Shown here: in pieces, positions 15,430 through 23,404 of the stretch
Position numbering within the stretch: position 1 is the first letter of the stretch
Layout: each line of letters starts with the position of its first letter
Source of the DNA: Gammaproteobacteria bacterium
GTDB lineage: Bacteria > Pseudomonadota > Gammaproteobacteria > Steroidobacterales > Steroidobacteraceae
Assembly (NCBI GenBank): GCA_004297335.1
Contig: SCUD01000091.1
Location: forward strand, 1-41,217
Direction of reading: 5' to 3'
Length of the DNA: 41,217 bases
The notes under the pieces: generated by a model
What the model was told of the DNA's origin: nothing
Database searches by the model: none
What the model saw: only the letters and a program-made list of their open reading frames with translations
Made by a program: the position numbers and the translations under genes

Positions 15430-16406
15430 TGCGACCGGACCCGCTTCACCGGCTCGATGCCGGTGAGCCGCGCGAGATTGAGGCCGAGGATCTTCGCCTT
15501 GTCCTCGTCGGTCACCGGCGCGTAGCCCCAGTTCTGCTGCAGCTCCTCCGGCATCTCGAGATGTCGGATCCAGTCGACGACGCGGCTGAGGTCGTCGAAC
15601 GGCAGGTCGAAGCCGAGCACGATCTTGTCGGCCGGCATCCACTGCAGCGCGGTGCCGATCGCGTGATAGCCGCGATAGGGCGCCCGCTGGTACCAGCCGA
15701 GGATGCCGGACAGGCTCATGTACAGGTTCCGGTGCTTGCCGCACAGGCCGATCAGCAGCTCGGTGTCAGGCCAGCCGGCGTGGTAGGCGATGATCTTGAG
15801 ATCCGGAAAGTCGAGCAGCACGTCGTCGAGCTGGCCGACATGGCAGTGGCTGTTCGGCTGCGGGCAGACGTAACTGATCCCGGTGTGGATCGTCAGCGGC
15901 ACGCCGAGTTCGCTCGCCTTCTCGTAGAACGGCCACAGGCGCCGGTCGTTGATCGGACCCTCGTCCTCCGGCGTGTACAGCTTGCACAGCCGCGCGCCCT
16001 TCTCCTTCACCAGGAACTCAAGTTCCCAGTTCGCATGCTTCACGCCGCGTCGAATCACCGGCCCGACGTTGGCCTCGAGGTACATGCGCTCGGGGTACGG
16101 GGCGATCTGCTGCAGCATGAAGCCGTTGGTGGACAGCGAAACGACACCGCCGGTGACGTCCATCATCGGCTCGCGCAGGCAGAAGGCGACGTCGACACGG
16201 GCCTTGTCCATCTCGCCAATCAGCGCGCTGGCGATGGGCTTCGGCCATTCGCTGTTGGTCAGGTCGCGCCCCGCCCAGGCGCGCATGACACCATCGACGC
16301 TGCCCCACCAGCGGTGCACATCCGGGTAGTAGTCGATTTCACTCATGGTCTGCAAATTCATGAAGTGAAATTCGGTCATCGCGACGAAGAAGTCCCGGTT
16401 GCTCAT
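15426..16406 (-). CDS. Amidohydrolase (ACMSD-like TIM barrel) without the N-terminal HxH
   Basis: The 326-residue protein belongs to the amidohydrolase_2 group of metal-dependent hydrolases and decarboxylases. Barrel positions are clear: 'GVPLTIHTGISYVCPQ' (strand-5 His), 'LKIIAYHAGWPDTELL' (strand-6 His) and 'KIVLGFDLPFDDLSR' (strand-8 Asp). The expected HxH near the N-terminus is not visible; the corresponding stretch is 'VAMTEFHFMN'. ATG 16406 is preferred; TTG 16418 overlaps the receptor stop and is possible. A decarboxylase or hydrolase role on a ring-derived intermediate is inferred. The altered metal site may mean a different reaction. Confidence 0.85.
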   Translation of the reverse strand: MSNRDFFVAMTEFHFMNLQTMSEIDYYPDVHRWWGSVDGVMRAWAGRDLTNSEWPKPIASALIGEMDKARVDVAFCLREPMMDVTGGVVSLSTNGFMLQQIAPYPERMYLEANVGPVIRRGVKHANWELEFLVKEKGARLCKLYTPEDEGPINDRRLWPFYEKASELGVPLTIHTGISYVCPQPNSHCHVGQLDDVLLDFPDLKIIAYHAGWPDTELLIGLCGKHRNLYMSLSGILGWYQRAPYRGYHAIGTALQWMPADKIVLGFDLPFDDLSRVVDWIRHLEMPEELQQNWGYAPVTDEDKAKILGLNLARLTGIEPVKRVRSQ

Positions 16407-16414
16407 CGCTGGGC

Positions 16415-18844
16415 TCAATACTCGAAGCGGACGTCGAGGCCGTAGGTCCGCGGCTCGCCCCAGCTCGCCGAGCCTGCCGTGGTCCAGCCCTGGTAGGACA
16501 GCGTCGAGTAGCTCTCATCCGTGAGGTTCTTGCCCCACAGCGCGATGCTGAACCGGCCGTGGTCGCTGTTGCCGAACGGGATCTCGGACAACGTCAGGCG
16601 CGCGTTCAACAGACTGAATGCCGGCGTCACCGACATGATCTCGACGTCCGGAACCGTCAGGTTCAGCGGCGTGCCGGTCCGGGAACGGTGCGAGTAGTCG
16701 ATGTTGGCCGCGAGCGCCCCCGGCAGTCCGAAGTCCGGGAAACGATAGTTGGCGCTGATCGTGTAGTCGCCCTTCGGCGTGACGAGCCGGCGTAGCGCCG
16801 TTACATCGGCGCCGGAGGTCGGATCGATCCACAGGTCGTACTGGTGATCGAGCGTCGCGTAGCTCGCCGTGATCAGCAGGTTCTCGGTCGCAGCGAAAGC
16901 TGCATCGAACTCCAGCCCCTCGTAGGTCGAGCTGCCGACGTTCTCGGTCTTCCAGCCGCCCGAGGGCAGTGCGACCGACTTCTGTTCGTCCGTGAACTCG
17001 CTCCTGAAGATTGCGACGTTCAGGCGCAGCCGCCGGTCCATGAACTCGCCCTTCAGGCCGAGTTCATAGGACTCCATTTCCTCGGGAGCGAAACCCGCCG
17101 AGAAGGCTGCCGCCGTGCCGGGACCGGAAACCGGGTCGAAGCCGCCGCTGGTGTAGCCCTTCGAGTACTTCGCGTAGCTCATCAGGTCATCGGACCAGTG
17201 GTAGTTGAACGACAGGGCCGGCGTGACCTGCGAGAAGCTGCGGCTGCCGGTTGCGCTCACATAACCGACGTCCGGCGCCGCGATCGGCACCGGCGGAGCG
17301 ACCAGCATCACCGTGCCCGGAGCGGTCGGTACGACCACATAGCCGGTGGTCCAGCCGCGGTTGTAGCCGATCGCGAAACGCTCGTCCTCCGTATAGCGGA
17401 CGCCCGGCACGATTTCGAGCTTCTGGCCGAACATCTCCGGCCGCCAGCTCAACTGGCCGAATACCGCCCAGGACTTGTTCTTGGCCCAGCGCAGCCCCTT
17501 CTCATCGACCATCAGGAAGTCCACGCCCGCGAAGCCGGAGCCGGAGGGCATGTACATGCCGACGTTCGGACCGGAAGTCTGCCAGCCGTCCTCCTTGGCC
17601 CAGTACACGCCGGCGGTGTAGTTGACGGTATCGCTGAGGTCGCCGAGGAACTGGAACTCCTGCGACACGGCGCGGTTGTACAGCGCGACCGGGTGCGACT
17701 CGCCGGTGAACGGATTGCGGGCCCCGCCGAGATTTCCGTAGGGATCGATCATCATCAGCCCGCCGCTGTCGGAGCGCACGTCCGCGGCCCCGGCGTAGGC
17801 GCCATAGTTGTATTCGTTGCTGGTATCGACGATTCGATAACCGGTGATCGAGCGGATCGTCAGCGTCTCGGTCGCCTGCCACTCGACGTTCAGTGTGTGT
17901 CCGTGGATCAGGTTCTCGTTCTTCGACAGCTTGAACGGGTAGTACAGCTCCTTCAGTTTGGTCGGCGAGCAGCCGTTGACGAAGGCAGTGATCCGCGGGT
18001 CGCCGGTGAAAGCGAGGGCCGTGATCGAGGGCGATGGATACCGGCACTGCGGCTGCGTATCGTAGCCGCTCGCATCCGAGCGGTCGAAGCCGTAATCCAC
18101 CCTCAGGTTATCGCTTGGCTGCCAGCGCAGGTCTACGCGAAAAGCATTGACGTCGCGCTTGCCGAACTCGACACCGCCCGGCGCGGTATTCTCGATCTCG
18201 CCATGATCGCGGGTCAGCCACAGGTAGGACAGCTTGGCCGCGAAGGTGTCGCCGACCGGGATGTTGACGATCGTGCGCGAGCGATACTGGCCGTAGTTGG
18301 CGCCGGAGAGTTCCTGCTTGAGGCCGAACTCGCCCAGGCGCGGCCGCGCCGTGAAGATGTTGATCGCGCCGCCGGAGGCATTGCGACCGGACATCACGCC
18401 CTGCGGGCCCTTCAGGATCTCGATGCGTTCGAGGTCGGCGGCCGGGTTGTTGAGGCCAACGAGCTGCGACCAGAACACCCCGTCCACGTGCACGGCGATC
18501 GGGTTCGGCGCGCTGACGAACGCGGTGTTCGTCGTCAGGCCGCGGAAGGTCGGGAAGAAGAAGTCGCTGCTGCCCGGATACGGTGGCAGGCTCAGGCCCG
18601 GGATGGAACCATCGTTGATGTCGCCGAGGCTGACGATGCCGCGGTTCTCCAGTGCCACCGCGTCCACCGCGAGCACCGAGATCGGCACGTCCTGCAGGTT
18701 CTCGGAGCGCTTCTGCGCCGTTACGATGACTTCCGTCAACACGGCTTCCGTGCTGCGCTCCGTCTCGGCCGCGATAACGGCTGGAACGGCGAGCGTAGCG
18801 AGGATGGCGCTGATCGCGAGCCGTAGTCTGTTCTGCGCGTGCAT
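16415..18844 (-). CDS. TonB-dependent outer-membrane receptor
   Basis: The 809-residue receptor starts at MHAQNRLRLAISAILATL, with AGGAG upstream; residues 1-26 are a signal peptide. A TonB-box-like 'LTEVIVTAQKR' follows. The plug domain shows 'DVPISVLAVDAVALENRGIV', 'VHVDGVFWSQ' and 'IEILKGPQGVMSGRNASGGA'. The beta-barrel occupies the rest and ends with an aromatic 'LDVRFEY'. It belongs to the large group that imports hydrophobic carbon sources as well as siderophores. As the first gene of a catabolic operon it probably imports the operon's substrate. A divergent flavoprotein gene shares its upstream region. Confidence 0.95.
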   Translation of the reverse strand: MHAQNRLRLAISAILATLAVPAVIAAETERSTEAVLTEVIVTAQKRSENLQDVPISVLAVDAVALENRGIVSLGDINDGSIPGLSLPPYPGSSDFFFPTFRGLTTNTAFVSAPNPIAVHVDGVFWSQLVGLNNPAADLERIEILKGPQGVMSGRNASGGAINIFTARPRLGEFGLKQELSGANYGQYRSRTIVNIPVGDTFAAKLSYLWLTRDHGEIENTAPGGVEFGKRDVNAFRVDLRWQPSDNLRVDYGFDRSDASGYDTQPQCRYPSPSITALAFTGDPRITAFVNGCSPTKLKELYYPFKLSKNENLIHGHTLNVEWQATETLTIRSITGYRIVDTSNEYNYGAYAGAADVRSDSGGLMMIDPYGNLGGARNPFTGESHPVALYNRAVSQEFQFLGDLSDTVNYTAGVYWAKEDGWQTSGPNVGMYMPSGSGFAGVDFLMVDEKGLRWAKNKSWAVFGQLSWRPEMFGQKLEIVPGVRYTEDERFAIGYNRGWTTGYVVVPTAPGTVMLVAPPVPIAAPDVGYVSATGSRSFSQVTPALSFNYHWSDDLMSYAKYSKGYTSGGFDPVSGPGTAAAFSAGFAPEEMESYELGLKGEFMDRRLRLNVAIFRSEFTDEQKSVALPSGGWKTENVGSSTYEGLEFDAAFAATENLLITASYATLDHQYDLWIDPTSGADVTALRRLVTPKGDYTISANYRFPDFGLPGALAANIDYSHRSRTGTPLNLTVPDVEIMSVTPAFSLLNARLTLSEIPFGNSDHGRFSIALWGKNLTDESYSTLSYQGWTTAGSASWGEPRTYGLDVRFEY

Positions 18845-18893
18845 GTCGATGACTCCTGCTGTTGGCATCACCCGGCGTTTCAATCGTGCCTGG

Positions 18894-18913
18894 ATGTTGC
18901 GTACGGGCAACAT
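18894..18913. promoter_or_regulatory. Palindromic operator candidate upstream of TonB receptor
   Basis: ATGTTGC-GTACGG-GCAACAT is a perfect 7-bp-arm inverted repeat in the 196-bp region between the receptor and the KstD-like gene. It lies about 50 bp before the receptor start and could be the binding site of a regulator controlling both directions. No regulator gene is adjacent; the nearest is the TetR gene at 25390. Confidence 0.45.
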
Positions 18914-19040
18914 TATTTCCGGCACAACATCGCTTTCGTAGCACAAGCTAGCAGATGAATCCACTCCCGACCTACTCCATTGGGACGATATCGCAAGGGA
19001 GCGGGCCACGGGCGTATTCTTCGGCCTCAAGCCGGCCCGG

Positions 19041-20750
19041 ATGGTTTCGCGAGTGACGCTGTTGCCTGTACCTGACATCGAAACGGACATCCTGGTCGTC
19101 GGCTCTGGCGCCAGCGGCCTGGCCGCAGCGCTGACGGTCGCGCTGCACGGCGGCCGGCCGCTCGTCATCGAGCGCAGCCACCTCTTTGGCGGCACCTCGG
19201 CGACTTCGGGCGGGACTATCTGGATCCCGAACAACCATCTGATCGGGCCGGCGGGCGGTTCGGACAGCGAGGCCGAGGCGCTCGAGTATCTGCAAACGCT
19301 GGTCGGCAACGACGCCACCGACGCGCGCATCCGCGCCTTCGTGACCGAGGCGCCGCGGATGTTCCGGTTCCTCGATGAGCGCGCCGGCCTGCGCTGCGAA
19401 TCGCTCCCGCGCTACTGCGACTACCACCCGGAGCTGCCCGGCGGCAAGCCCGGCTGGCGCAGCTGCCAGGCGCTGCCGGTGAAGGCGGACCTGCTCGGGG
19501 GCGACTTCGCGGCGTTGCAGCCGCCGCACCTGTGCACGACGGCTTTCGGCCGCATCAACTGGACCGCGCGCGAGGCGCTGCCACTGATCACGCAGGGCAA
19601 GGGCGCAAAGTCCACGTTCCTGCGCATTGCCCTGAAGTACTGGCTCGACGTCGGCCAGCGTTGGAAGACGCCGCGCGACCGTCGCCTGACCGGCGGCGGC
19701 GCGCTGATTGCGCGCCTGATGGTGGCGCTCAGGCAGCAGGGCGTGCCGGTGCACCTGTCCACCTCGCTCATGGAATTCATCGTCGAGGATGGCCGGGTGA
19801 CTGGTGCGATCGTCGCTGCCGACGGCCTGCCCCAGCGCATCCGCACGGCGCGCGGCGTGATCGTCGCCTCGGGTGGATTCGAGCGCAACGCGGAAATGCG
19901 CGGTCGCTGGCTGCCGCAGCCGACGACGACGGCCTGGTCGGCGGGCGTGCCCTCCAACACCGGCGAGCCAATCGCGGCCGCGATGCGCATCGGCGTCGCG
20001 ATGCACAACCTGGACTCGGCCTGGTGGGCGCCGGGCTTCAAGCTCGCCGACGAGGACCGCGCGCGGCCGATGTTCGTCGAGCGCGCGCTGCCGGGCTCGA
20101 TCATGGTCGACCAGGGCGGACAGCGCTTCTGCAACGAGGCAGCGTCCTATCACGTGACCGGCGGCATCATGGCCCGCCGCGCCGCGTCGGGCACCGCGCC
20201 GACCTGGTTCCTGTTCGATGCGCGCTATCGCGGCAAGTACGCGATCGGACCGCTCTTCCCCGGGCCACCTCGACTCGATGCACGGCTGCGGCCGAGCATG
20301 CGCGCGCTGCTGCGGCGCGCCGATTCGATCGCCGACCTGGCGCGCGCGACCGGCCTGCCCGCGGCGGCTCTTGAAGCCACTGTGGCCCGTTTCAACAGCA
20401 TGGCGCAGCAGGGCCGCGATGAGGATTTTCATCGCGGGGAGAGTCTCTACGACCGCTATTACGGTGACGCCGCGGTCGCGCCCAATCCCTCGCTTGCGCC
20501 GCTGACGCGGCCGCCGTTCTATGCGCTGCCGATCTGGCCCTGCGAGATCGGCACCAACGGCGGCATACTCGCCGACGAGTTCGGTCGCGCGCTCCGCGCC
20601 GATGGCACGCCGCTCGCGGGCCTCTATGCCGCCGGCAACTGCGCTGCCTCGCCGATGGGCCGCAGCTATCCCGCCGCGGGGGCCACGCTCGGCTCCGGCA
20701 TGACCTTCGGCTACATCGCCGCGCGCCACGCGCTCGGCATCACCGCTTGA
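19041..20750 (+). CDS. KstD-like FAD-dependent dehydrogenase
   Basis: The 569-residue flavoprotein resembles 3-ketosteroid dehydrogenases. The dinucleotide-binding motif 'DILVVGSGASGLAAAL' is at residues 16-31, with 'FGGTSATSGGTIWIP' next, the usual 'SGGxxWxP' block. The C-terminal catalytic part is 'PPFYALPIWPCEIGTNGG', aligning the KstD Tyr (Tyr494) and the GTxGG loop. 'GLYAAGNCAASPMGRSYPAA' and 'GSGMTFGYIAARHA' close the FAD site. It introduces a double bond next to a ketone, or acts on a related cyclic substrate. The SnoaL-like gene starts 17 bases after its stop. Steroid specificity is not proven. Confidence 0.9.
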   Translation: MVSRVTLLPVPDIETDILVVGSGASGLAAALTVALHGGRPLVIERSHLFGGTSATSGGTIWIPNNHLIGPAGGSDSEAEALEYLQTLVGNDATDARIRAFVTEAPRMFRFLDERAGLRCESLPRYCDYHPELPGGKPGWRSCQALPVKADLLGGDFAALQPPHLCTTAFGRINWTAREALPLITQGKGAKSTFLRIALKYWLDVGQRWKTPRDRRLTGGGALIARLMVALRQQGVPVHLSTSLMEFIVEDGRVTGAIVAADGLPQRIRTARGVIVASGGFERNAEMRGRWLPQPTTTAWSAGVPSNTGEPIAAAMRIGVAMHNLDSAWWAPGFKLADEDRARPMFVERALPGSIMVDQGGQRFCNEAASYHVTGGIMARRAASGTAPTWFLFDARYRGKYAIGPLFPGPPRLDARLRPSMRALLRRADSIADLARATGLPAAALEATVARFNSMAQQGRDEDFHRGESLYDRYYGDAAVAPNPSLAPLTRPPFYALPIWPCEIGTNGGILADEFGRALRADGTPLAGLYAAGNCAASPMGRSYPAAGATLGSGMTFGYIAARHALGITA

Positions 20751-20767
20751 GCACCCGGGGAGATCGC

Positions 20768-21403
20768 ATGGCGGAGCAGGACCGCGTCGCGGCGATCGAA
20801 CGACGCCTTGACCGCATCGAGTCGACCGAGCAGATCCGCCAGCTCGCCGCGCGCTACTCGCTCGCGCTCGACATGCGCGACCTCGATGCCCTGGCCGGGT
20901 TGTTTCCGGAGGACGTGCAGGTCGGGCGTGGGCAGGGCGGTCGTGCGGCCCTGCGCGCGTGGTTCGACCAGACCCTGCGCCAGCAGTTCACCGGCACGGC
21001 GCACCATATCGGCAACCACATCATCGAGTTCGAGGACGCGGACCACGCCCGCGGCGTCGTCTATTCGAAGAACGAGCACGAGACGCCGACCGAGTGGGTG
21101 ATCATGCAGATGATGTACGTGGACGACTACGAGCGCGTTGCCGGGCGCTGGTATTTCCGCCGGCGCCTGCCGCTCTACTGGTACGCGACTGATCTCAACA
21201 AGCCCCCGCTCGGGCCGAAGAAGATGCGCTGGCCCGGCGTCGAGCCCTACGAGGGCGGCTATCACGAATTGTTCCCGAGCTGGCAGGAGTTCTGGGAGCG
21301 CTCGGGTCCGCCAGACACGCCGGTCCCCGAGCCGGTGCCGTTCGACGAGTTCATCGCGCGCATGCGCCGCGGCGCGCGCGGGCCGTCGATCAAGGTGCGC
21401 TGA
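20768..21403 (+). CDS. SnoaL-like protein (second copy), KstD partner
   Basis: The 211-residue protein starts at ATG 20768 with GGGGAGA five bases upstream; TTG 20747 overlapping the KstD-like stop is possible. The N-terminal SnoaL fold reads 'ESTEQIRQLAARYSLALDMR' and 'DLDALAGLFPEDVQVG', with 'AHHIGNHIIEFEDADHARG'. The C-terminal 70 residues are a Trp/Pro-rich extension not seen in the first SnoaL copy. It probably follows the dehydrogenase in the same transcript. The last 32 coding bases plus four more reappear at 23361-23396. Confidence 0.85.
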   Translation: MAEQDRVAAIERRLDRIESTEQIRQLAARYSLALDMRDLDALAGLFPEDVQVGRGQGGRAALRAWFDQTLRQQFTGTAHHIGNHIIEFEDADHARGVVYSKNEHETPTEWVIMQMMYVDDYERVAGRWYFRRRLPLYWYATDLNKPPLGPKKMRWPGVEPYEGGYHELFPSWQEFWERSGPPDTPVPEPVPFDEFIARMRRGARGPSIKVR

Positions 21404-21407
21404 GGGG
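21372..21407. repeat. 36-bp direct repeat, left copy (3' end of SnoaL gene)
   Basis: This exact 36-base segment contains the last codons and stop of the SnoaL-like gene plus GGGG. It recurs without mismatch at 23361-23396. The pair brackets the FitBA module, the acyl-CoA ligase tail and the DUF2189 gene. Confidence 0.9.
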
Positions 21408-21417
21408 CGGCGCCTCG

Positions 21418-21849
21418 TCACCGCACCTTGGCCCGATCCCACGGATCGATTACCGCAATCCCACACCCGGCGAAGTCGCTCGTGTTTCGGGTGGCCACGG
21501 CGGCCTGGTTGGCGCGGGCGATGGCAGCAATCTGGCAGTCGAATTGACTGATTGGCCGACCGGCGGCACGGCGTTCCGCGGCGATGGAGGCGTAAGCGCG
21601 GGCAGCCGCCCGGTCAAAGGGCAGGATGCGGTCGCTGAAATCCTCCTCGAGAAGACCTTCGATCGCTTTGGCAAGTGCGGTGCGTCGTTTCCCCGCAGGC
21701 AGCATCGCCACGCCATGTCGCAGTTCAGCTTCGCCGACCGCGGTGAAATAGACCGTCGCGCCGTGCTGCGCGGCGAGCCACGCTTCAACCTGCACAGCTG
21801 GCGACGGGCGCAGCAGTTCGGAAATGACGTTGGTGTCGAGGACGATCAT
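21418..21849 (-). CDS. FitB/VapC-type PIN-domain toxin
   Basis: The 143-residue predicted endoribonuclease has all PIN motifs: 'MIVLDTNVISELLRP', 'AVGEAELRHGVAMLP', 'SQFDCQIAAIARA' and 'ATRNTSDFAGCG'. The 'LDTNVISELxRP' opening is typical of the FitB branch. It is downstream of its antitoxin with a one-base overlap (TAATG). It converges on the SnoaL-like gene, 14 bases from that gene's stop. Confidence 0.92.
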   Translation of the reverse strand: MIVLDTNVISELLRPSPAVQVEAWLAAQHGATVYFTAVGEAELRHGVAMLPAGKRRTALAKAIEGLLEEDFSDRILPFDRAAARAYASIAAERRAAGRPISQFDCQIAAIARANQAAVATRNTSDFAGCGIAVIDPWDRAKVR

Positions 21850-22100
21850 TACCGTCCCCGGCCAAGATGAGGCGGCTCGCGCATCGCCTCACGCGCGGGC
21901 AGATCAAGCTCGACACGGTTGGCAGGCGCAACTCTGGCGCGGATCGCGGCGGCGAGGTTGCGCGGCGGAGCGCCTTGATCCACGACCCGCCGCAGAATAT
22001 CCCGCGCTTCCTCCTCCATCGAGCGGCCGTGCACGGCGGCGCGTACTCTCAGGCGCTGCTTGATGTCGTCTTCCAGGTTGCGAATCGTGATGCTGGCCAT
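21849..22100 (-). CDS. FitA-type ribbon-helix-helix antitoxin
   Basis: The 83-residue protein starts at MASITIRNLEDDIKQRLRVR. This matches FitA: an N-terminal ribbon-helix-helix DNA-binding half ('AVHGRSMEEEARDILRRVV') and a C-terminal tail that blocks the PIN active site ('PANRVELDLPAREAMREPPH'). It should autoregulate from the palindromes just upstream. Confidence 0.9.
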   Translation of the reverse strand: MASITIRNLEDDIKQRLRVRAAVHGRSMEEEARDILRRVVDQGAPPRNLAAAIRARVAPANRVELDLPAREAMREPPHLGRGR

Positions 22101-22131
22101 GGCGGTCTTCTCATCGCCGGGAAACTGTCTG

Positions 22132-22160
22132 CATCGTAATCGATGATTGCGTTGCAATCA
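22132..22160. promoter_or_regulatory. Candidate FitAB operator
   Basis: TGATTGC-GTT-GCAATCA (22144-22160) is a perfect 7-bp-arm palindrome 44 bases before the antitoxin start. It partly overlaps another inverted repeat, CATCG-TAAT-CGATG (22132-22145). Ribbon-helix-helix antitoxins bind such repeats; the assignment is positional. Confidence 0.55.
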
Positions 22161-22195
22161 ACGCCTCCGGCCCGGTCGCCGCCATTCCGGATCAG

Positions 22196-22396
22196 GCGAT
22201 CGATCCCGCAACCCTGTTCGACTTCCTGCGTGGCCGGATGGCCCACTTCATGTTGCCTCGATACATACGCATCGTTGCGGAGTTGCCGCGGACTCCGACG
22301 GAGAAGGTCCGGAAGTTCGAACTCAGGCGGGAAAGAGTAACCGCCGATACCTGGGACCGCGAGGCAGCTGGAATTCGCGTCAAGCGGGACCTCTGA
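22196..22396 (+). pseudogene. C-terminal remnant of acyl-CoA synthetase (AMP-binding)
   Basis: The frame reads 'AIDPATLFDFLRGRMAHFML', 'PRYIRIVAELPRTPTEKVRK' and 'VTADTWDREAAGIRVKRDL' before TGA 22396. This is the mobile C-terminal domain of the CaiC-like / long-chain acyl-CoA ligase family, including the catalytic-lysine segment 'TPTEKVRK'. The rest of the enzyme (about 450 residues) is missing; the FitAB promoter lies directly upstream. It is on the same strand as the KstD-SnoaL genes, so a ligase probably once continued that operon. Confidence 0.85.
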
Positions 22397-22404
22397 TCAC
22401 CGCA

Positions 22405-23187
22405 TCAGTCCAGCACCGGCCACGACGACGCATCCAGCGTCGCGCGGTAGCCGTGCCAGGCGGCGTAGGCCAGCCACGGCATGATCACGGCCAGGCCGAT
22501 GAGCAGCGTCGCGAAGCCGAGCGCAGTGAGCGCCACGATCAACCCGCCCCAGACCAGTGCCGCGCGCTTGTTGCGCAGCACCGCGTGGACGCTGGAGACG
22601 CAGGCCGTGATCATGTCCACGCCGCGGTCGGCGATCATCGGCAGCGAGAACACCGCGGTCGCGAAGGTGAGCGCGGCGAACAGCGCGCCGACCGCCGAGC
22701 CGATGGCGAGCAGCTCGGCGAGCGCGACGTAGTCGCCTTCCGGCACCGGGATCAGCGCGTAGAGCATCATCCCCGCGCGTGACCAGACCAGCAGGATTAC
22801 CAGCAGCAGCAATGCGAACACACCGGCCTGCCCGACCACGCGCCCGGCCAGCGCGAAGGAGCGCCGCAGCAGTGGCTGCCGTCCCGCCTCAAGATCACGG
22901 CTGACCGAGTACAGGCCGACCGCCAGCAGCGGTGCCACGAACACGAAGCCGGACAGCAGCAGCGCGAGCAGTGCGAACCGGCCGAGCCACCAGGCCAGCG
23001 CCGAGACGGTCGCGCTCAGCAGCGCGATCGCCACTCCGTAGGCCAGCGACAGTCCGGGGGCTCGCCGCAGGTCGTGCCAGCCGGCGCGCAGCCAGTGGAA
23101 CGGCGCGGCCGCGGGAAGGGTCCGGCAGGGTACGACGTACGGGCGTGACGCGGCGTCTGCGCCCGCTGGACTCGCGGCATCACTCAT
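22405..23187 (-). CDS. DUF2189 integral membrane protein
   Basis: The 260-residue protein starts at MSDAASPAG. A short hydrophilic N-terminus ends in 'FHWLRAGWHDLRRAPGLSLA', the DUF2189 signature, and is followed by about six helices including 'FVFVAPLLAVGLYSVSRDLE' and 'TAVFSLPMIADRGVDMITAC'. Its function is unknown. It lies between the ligase remnant and the 72-bp scar. No clear ribosome site was seen before the chosen start, so upstream starts remain possible. Confidence 0.85.
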   Translation of the reverse strand: MSDAASPAGADAASRPYVVPCRTLPAAAPFHWLRAGWHDLRRAPGLSLAYGVAIALLSATVSALAWWLGRFALLALLLSGFVFVAPLLAVGLYSVSRDLEAGRQPLLRRSFALAGRVVGQAGVFALLLLVILLVWSRAGMMLYALIPVPEGDYVALAELLAIGSAVGALFAALTFATAVFSLPMIADRGVDMITACVSSVHAVLRNKRAALVWGGLIVALTALGFATLLIGLAVIMPWLAYAAWHGYRATLDASSWPVLD

Positions 23188-23324
23188 GCCGGAATCCGGG
23201 ATGCTACCGAGCTGACGCCCGCTTGCCACCGGTGGTGGCGGCGTTGACCGGTGGACATGGTGTGCTCCTATGCTGGGTGGCCGCGTATCGGCCAACAGGC
23301 TACAGCTGCGCAGGTGATTGTGAT

Positions 23325-23396
23325 AGCGCAACGCGGAAATGCGCGGCCGCTGTTCGTCGAGCGCGCGCGGGCCGTCGATCAAGGTGCGCTGAGGGG
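23325..23396 (+). repeat. Mosaic scar of the KstD-SnoaL region, ends with 36-bp repeat copy
   Basis: Three adjoining pieces match upstream genes on the same strand. 23325-23346 equals 19882-19903 in the KstD-like gene (22/22). 23341-23368 equals 20061-20088 in the same gene (27/28). 23361-23396 equals 21372-21407 at the SnoaL 3' end (36/36). The junctions share GCGCGG and GCGCGCGC, as expected for deletions at microhomology. It is not coding now. Confidence 0.88.
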
Positions 23397-23404
23397 TCCG
23401 GCAG

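Noticed and set aside
16844-18826. 660-codon frame antisense to the TonB receptor
   Set aside because: It mirrors the receptor codons and has no signal peptide or domain; the receptor is certain.
18972-20729. 585-codon frame antisense to the KstD-like gene
   Set aside because: The composition is Arg/Ala-rich without motif, while the plus strand encodes a well-supported flavoprotein.
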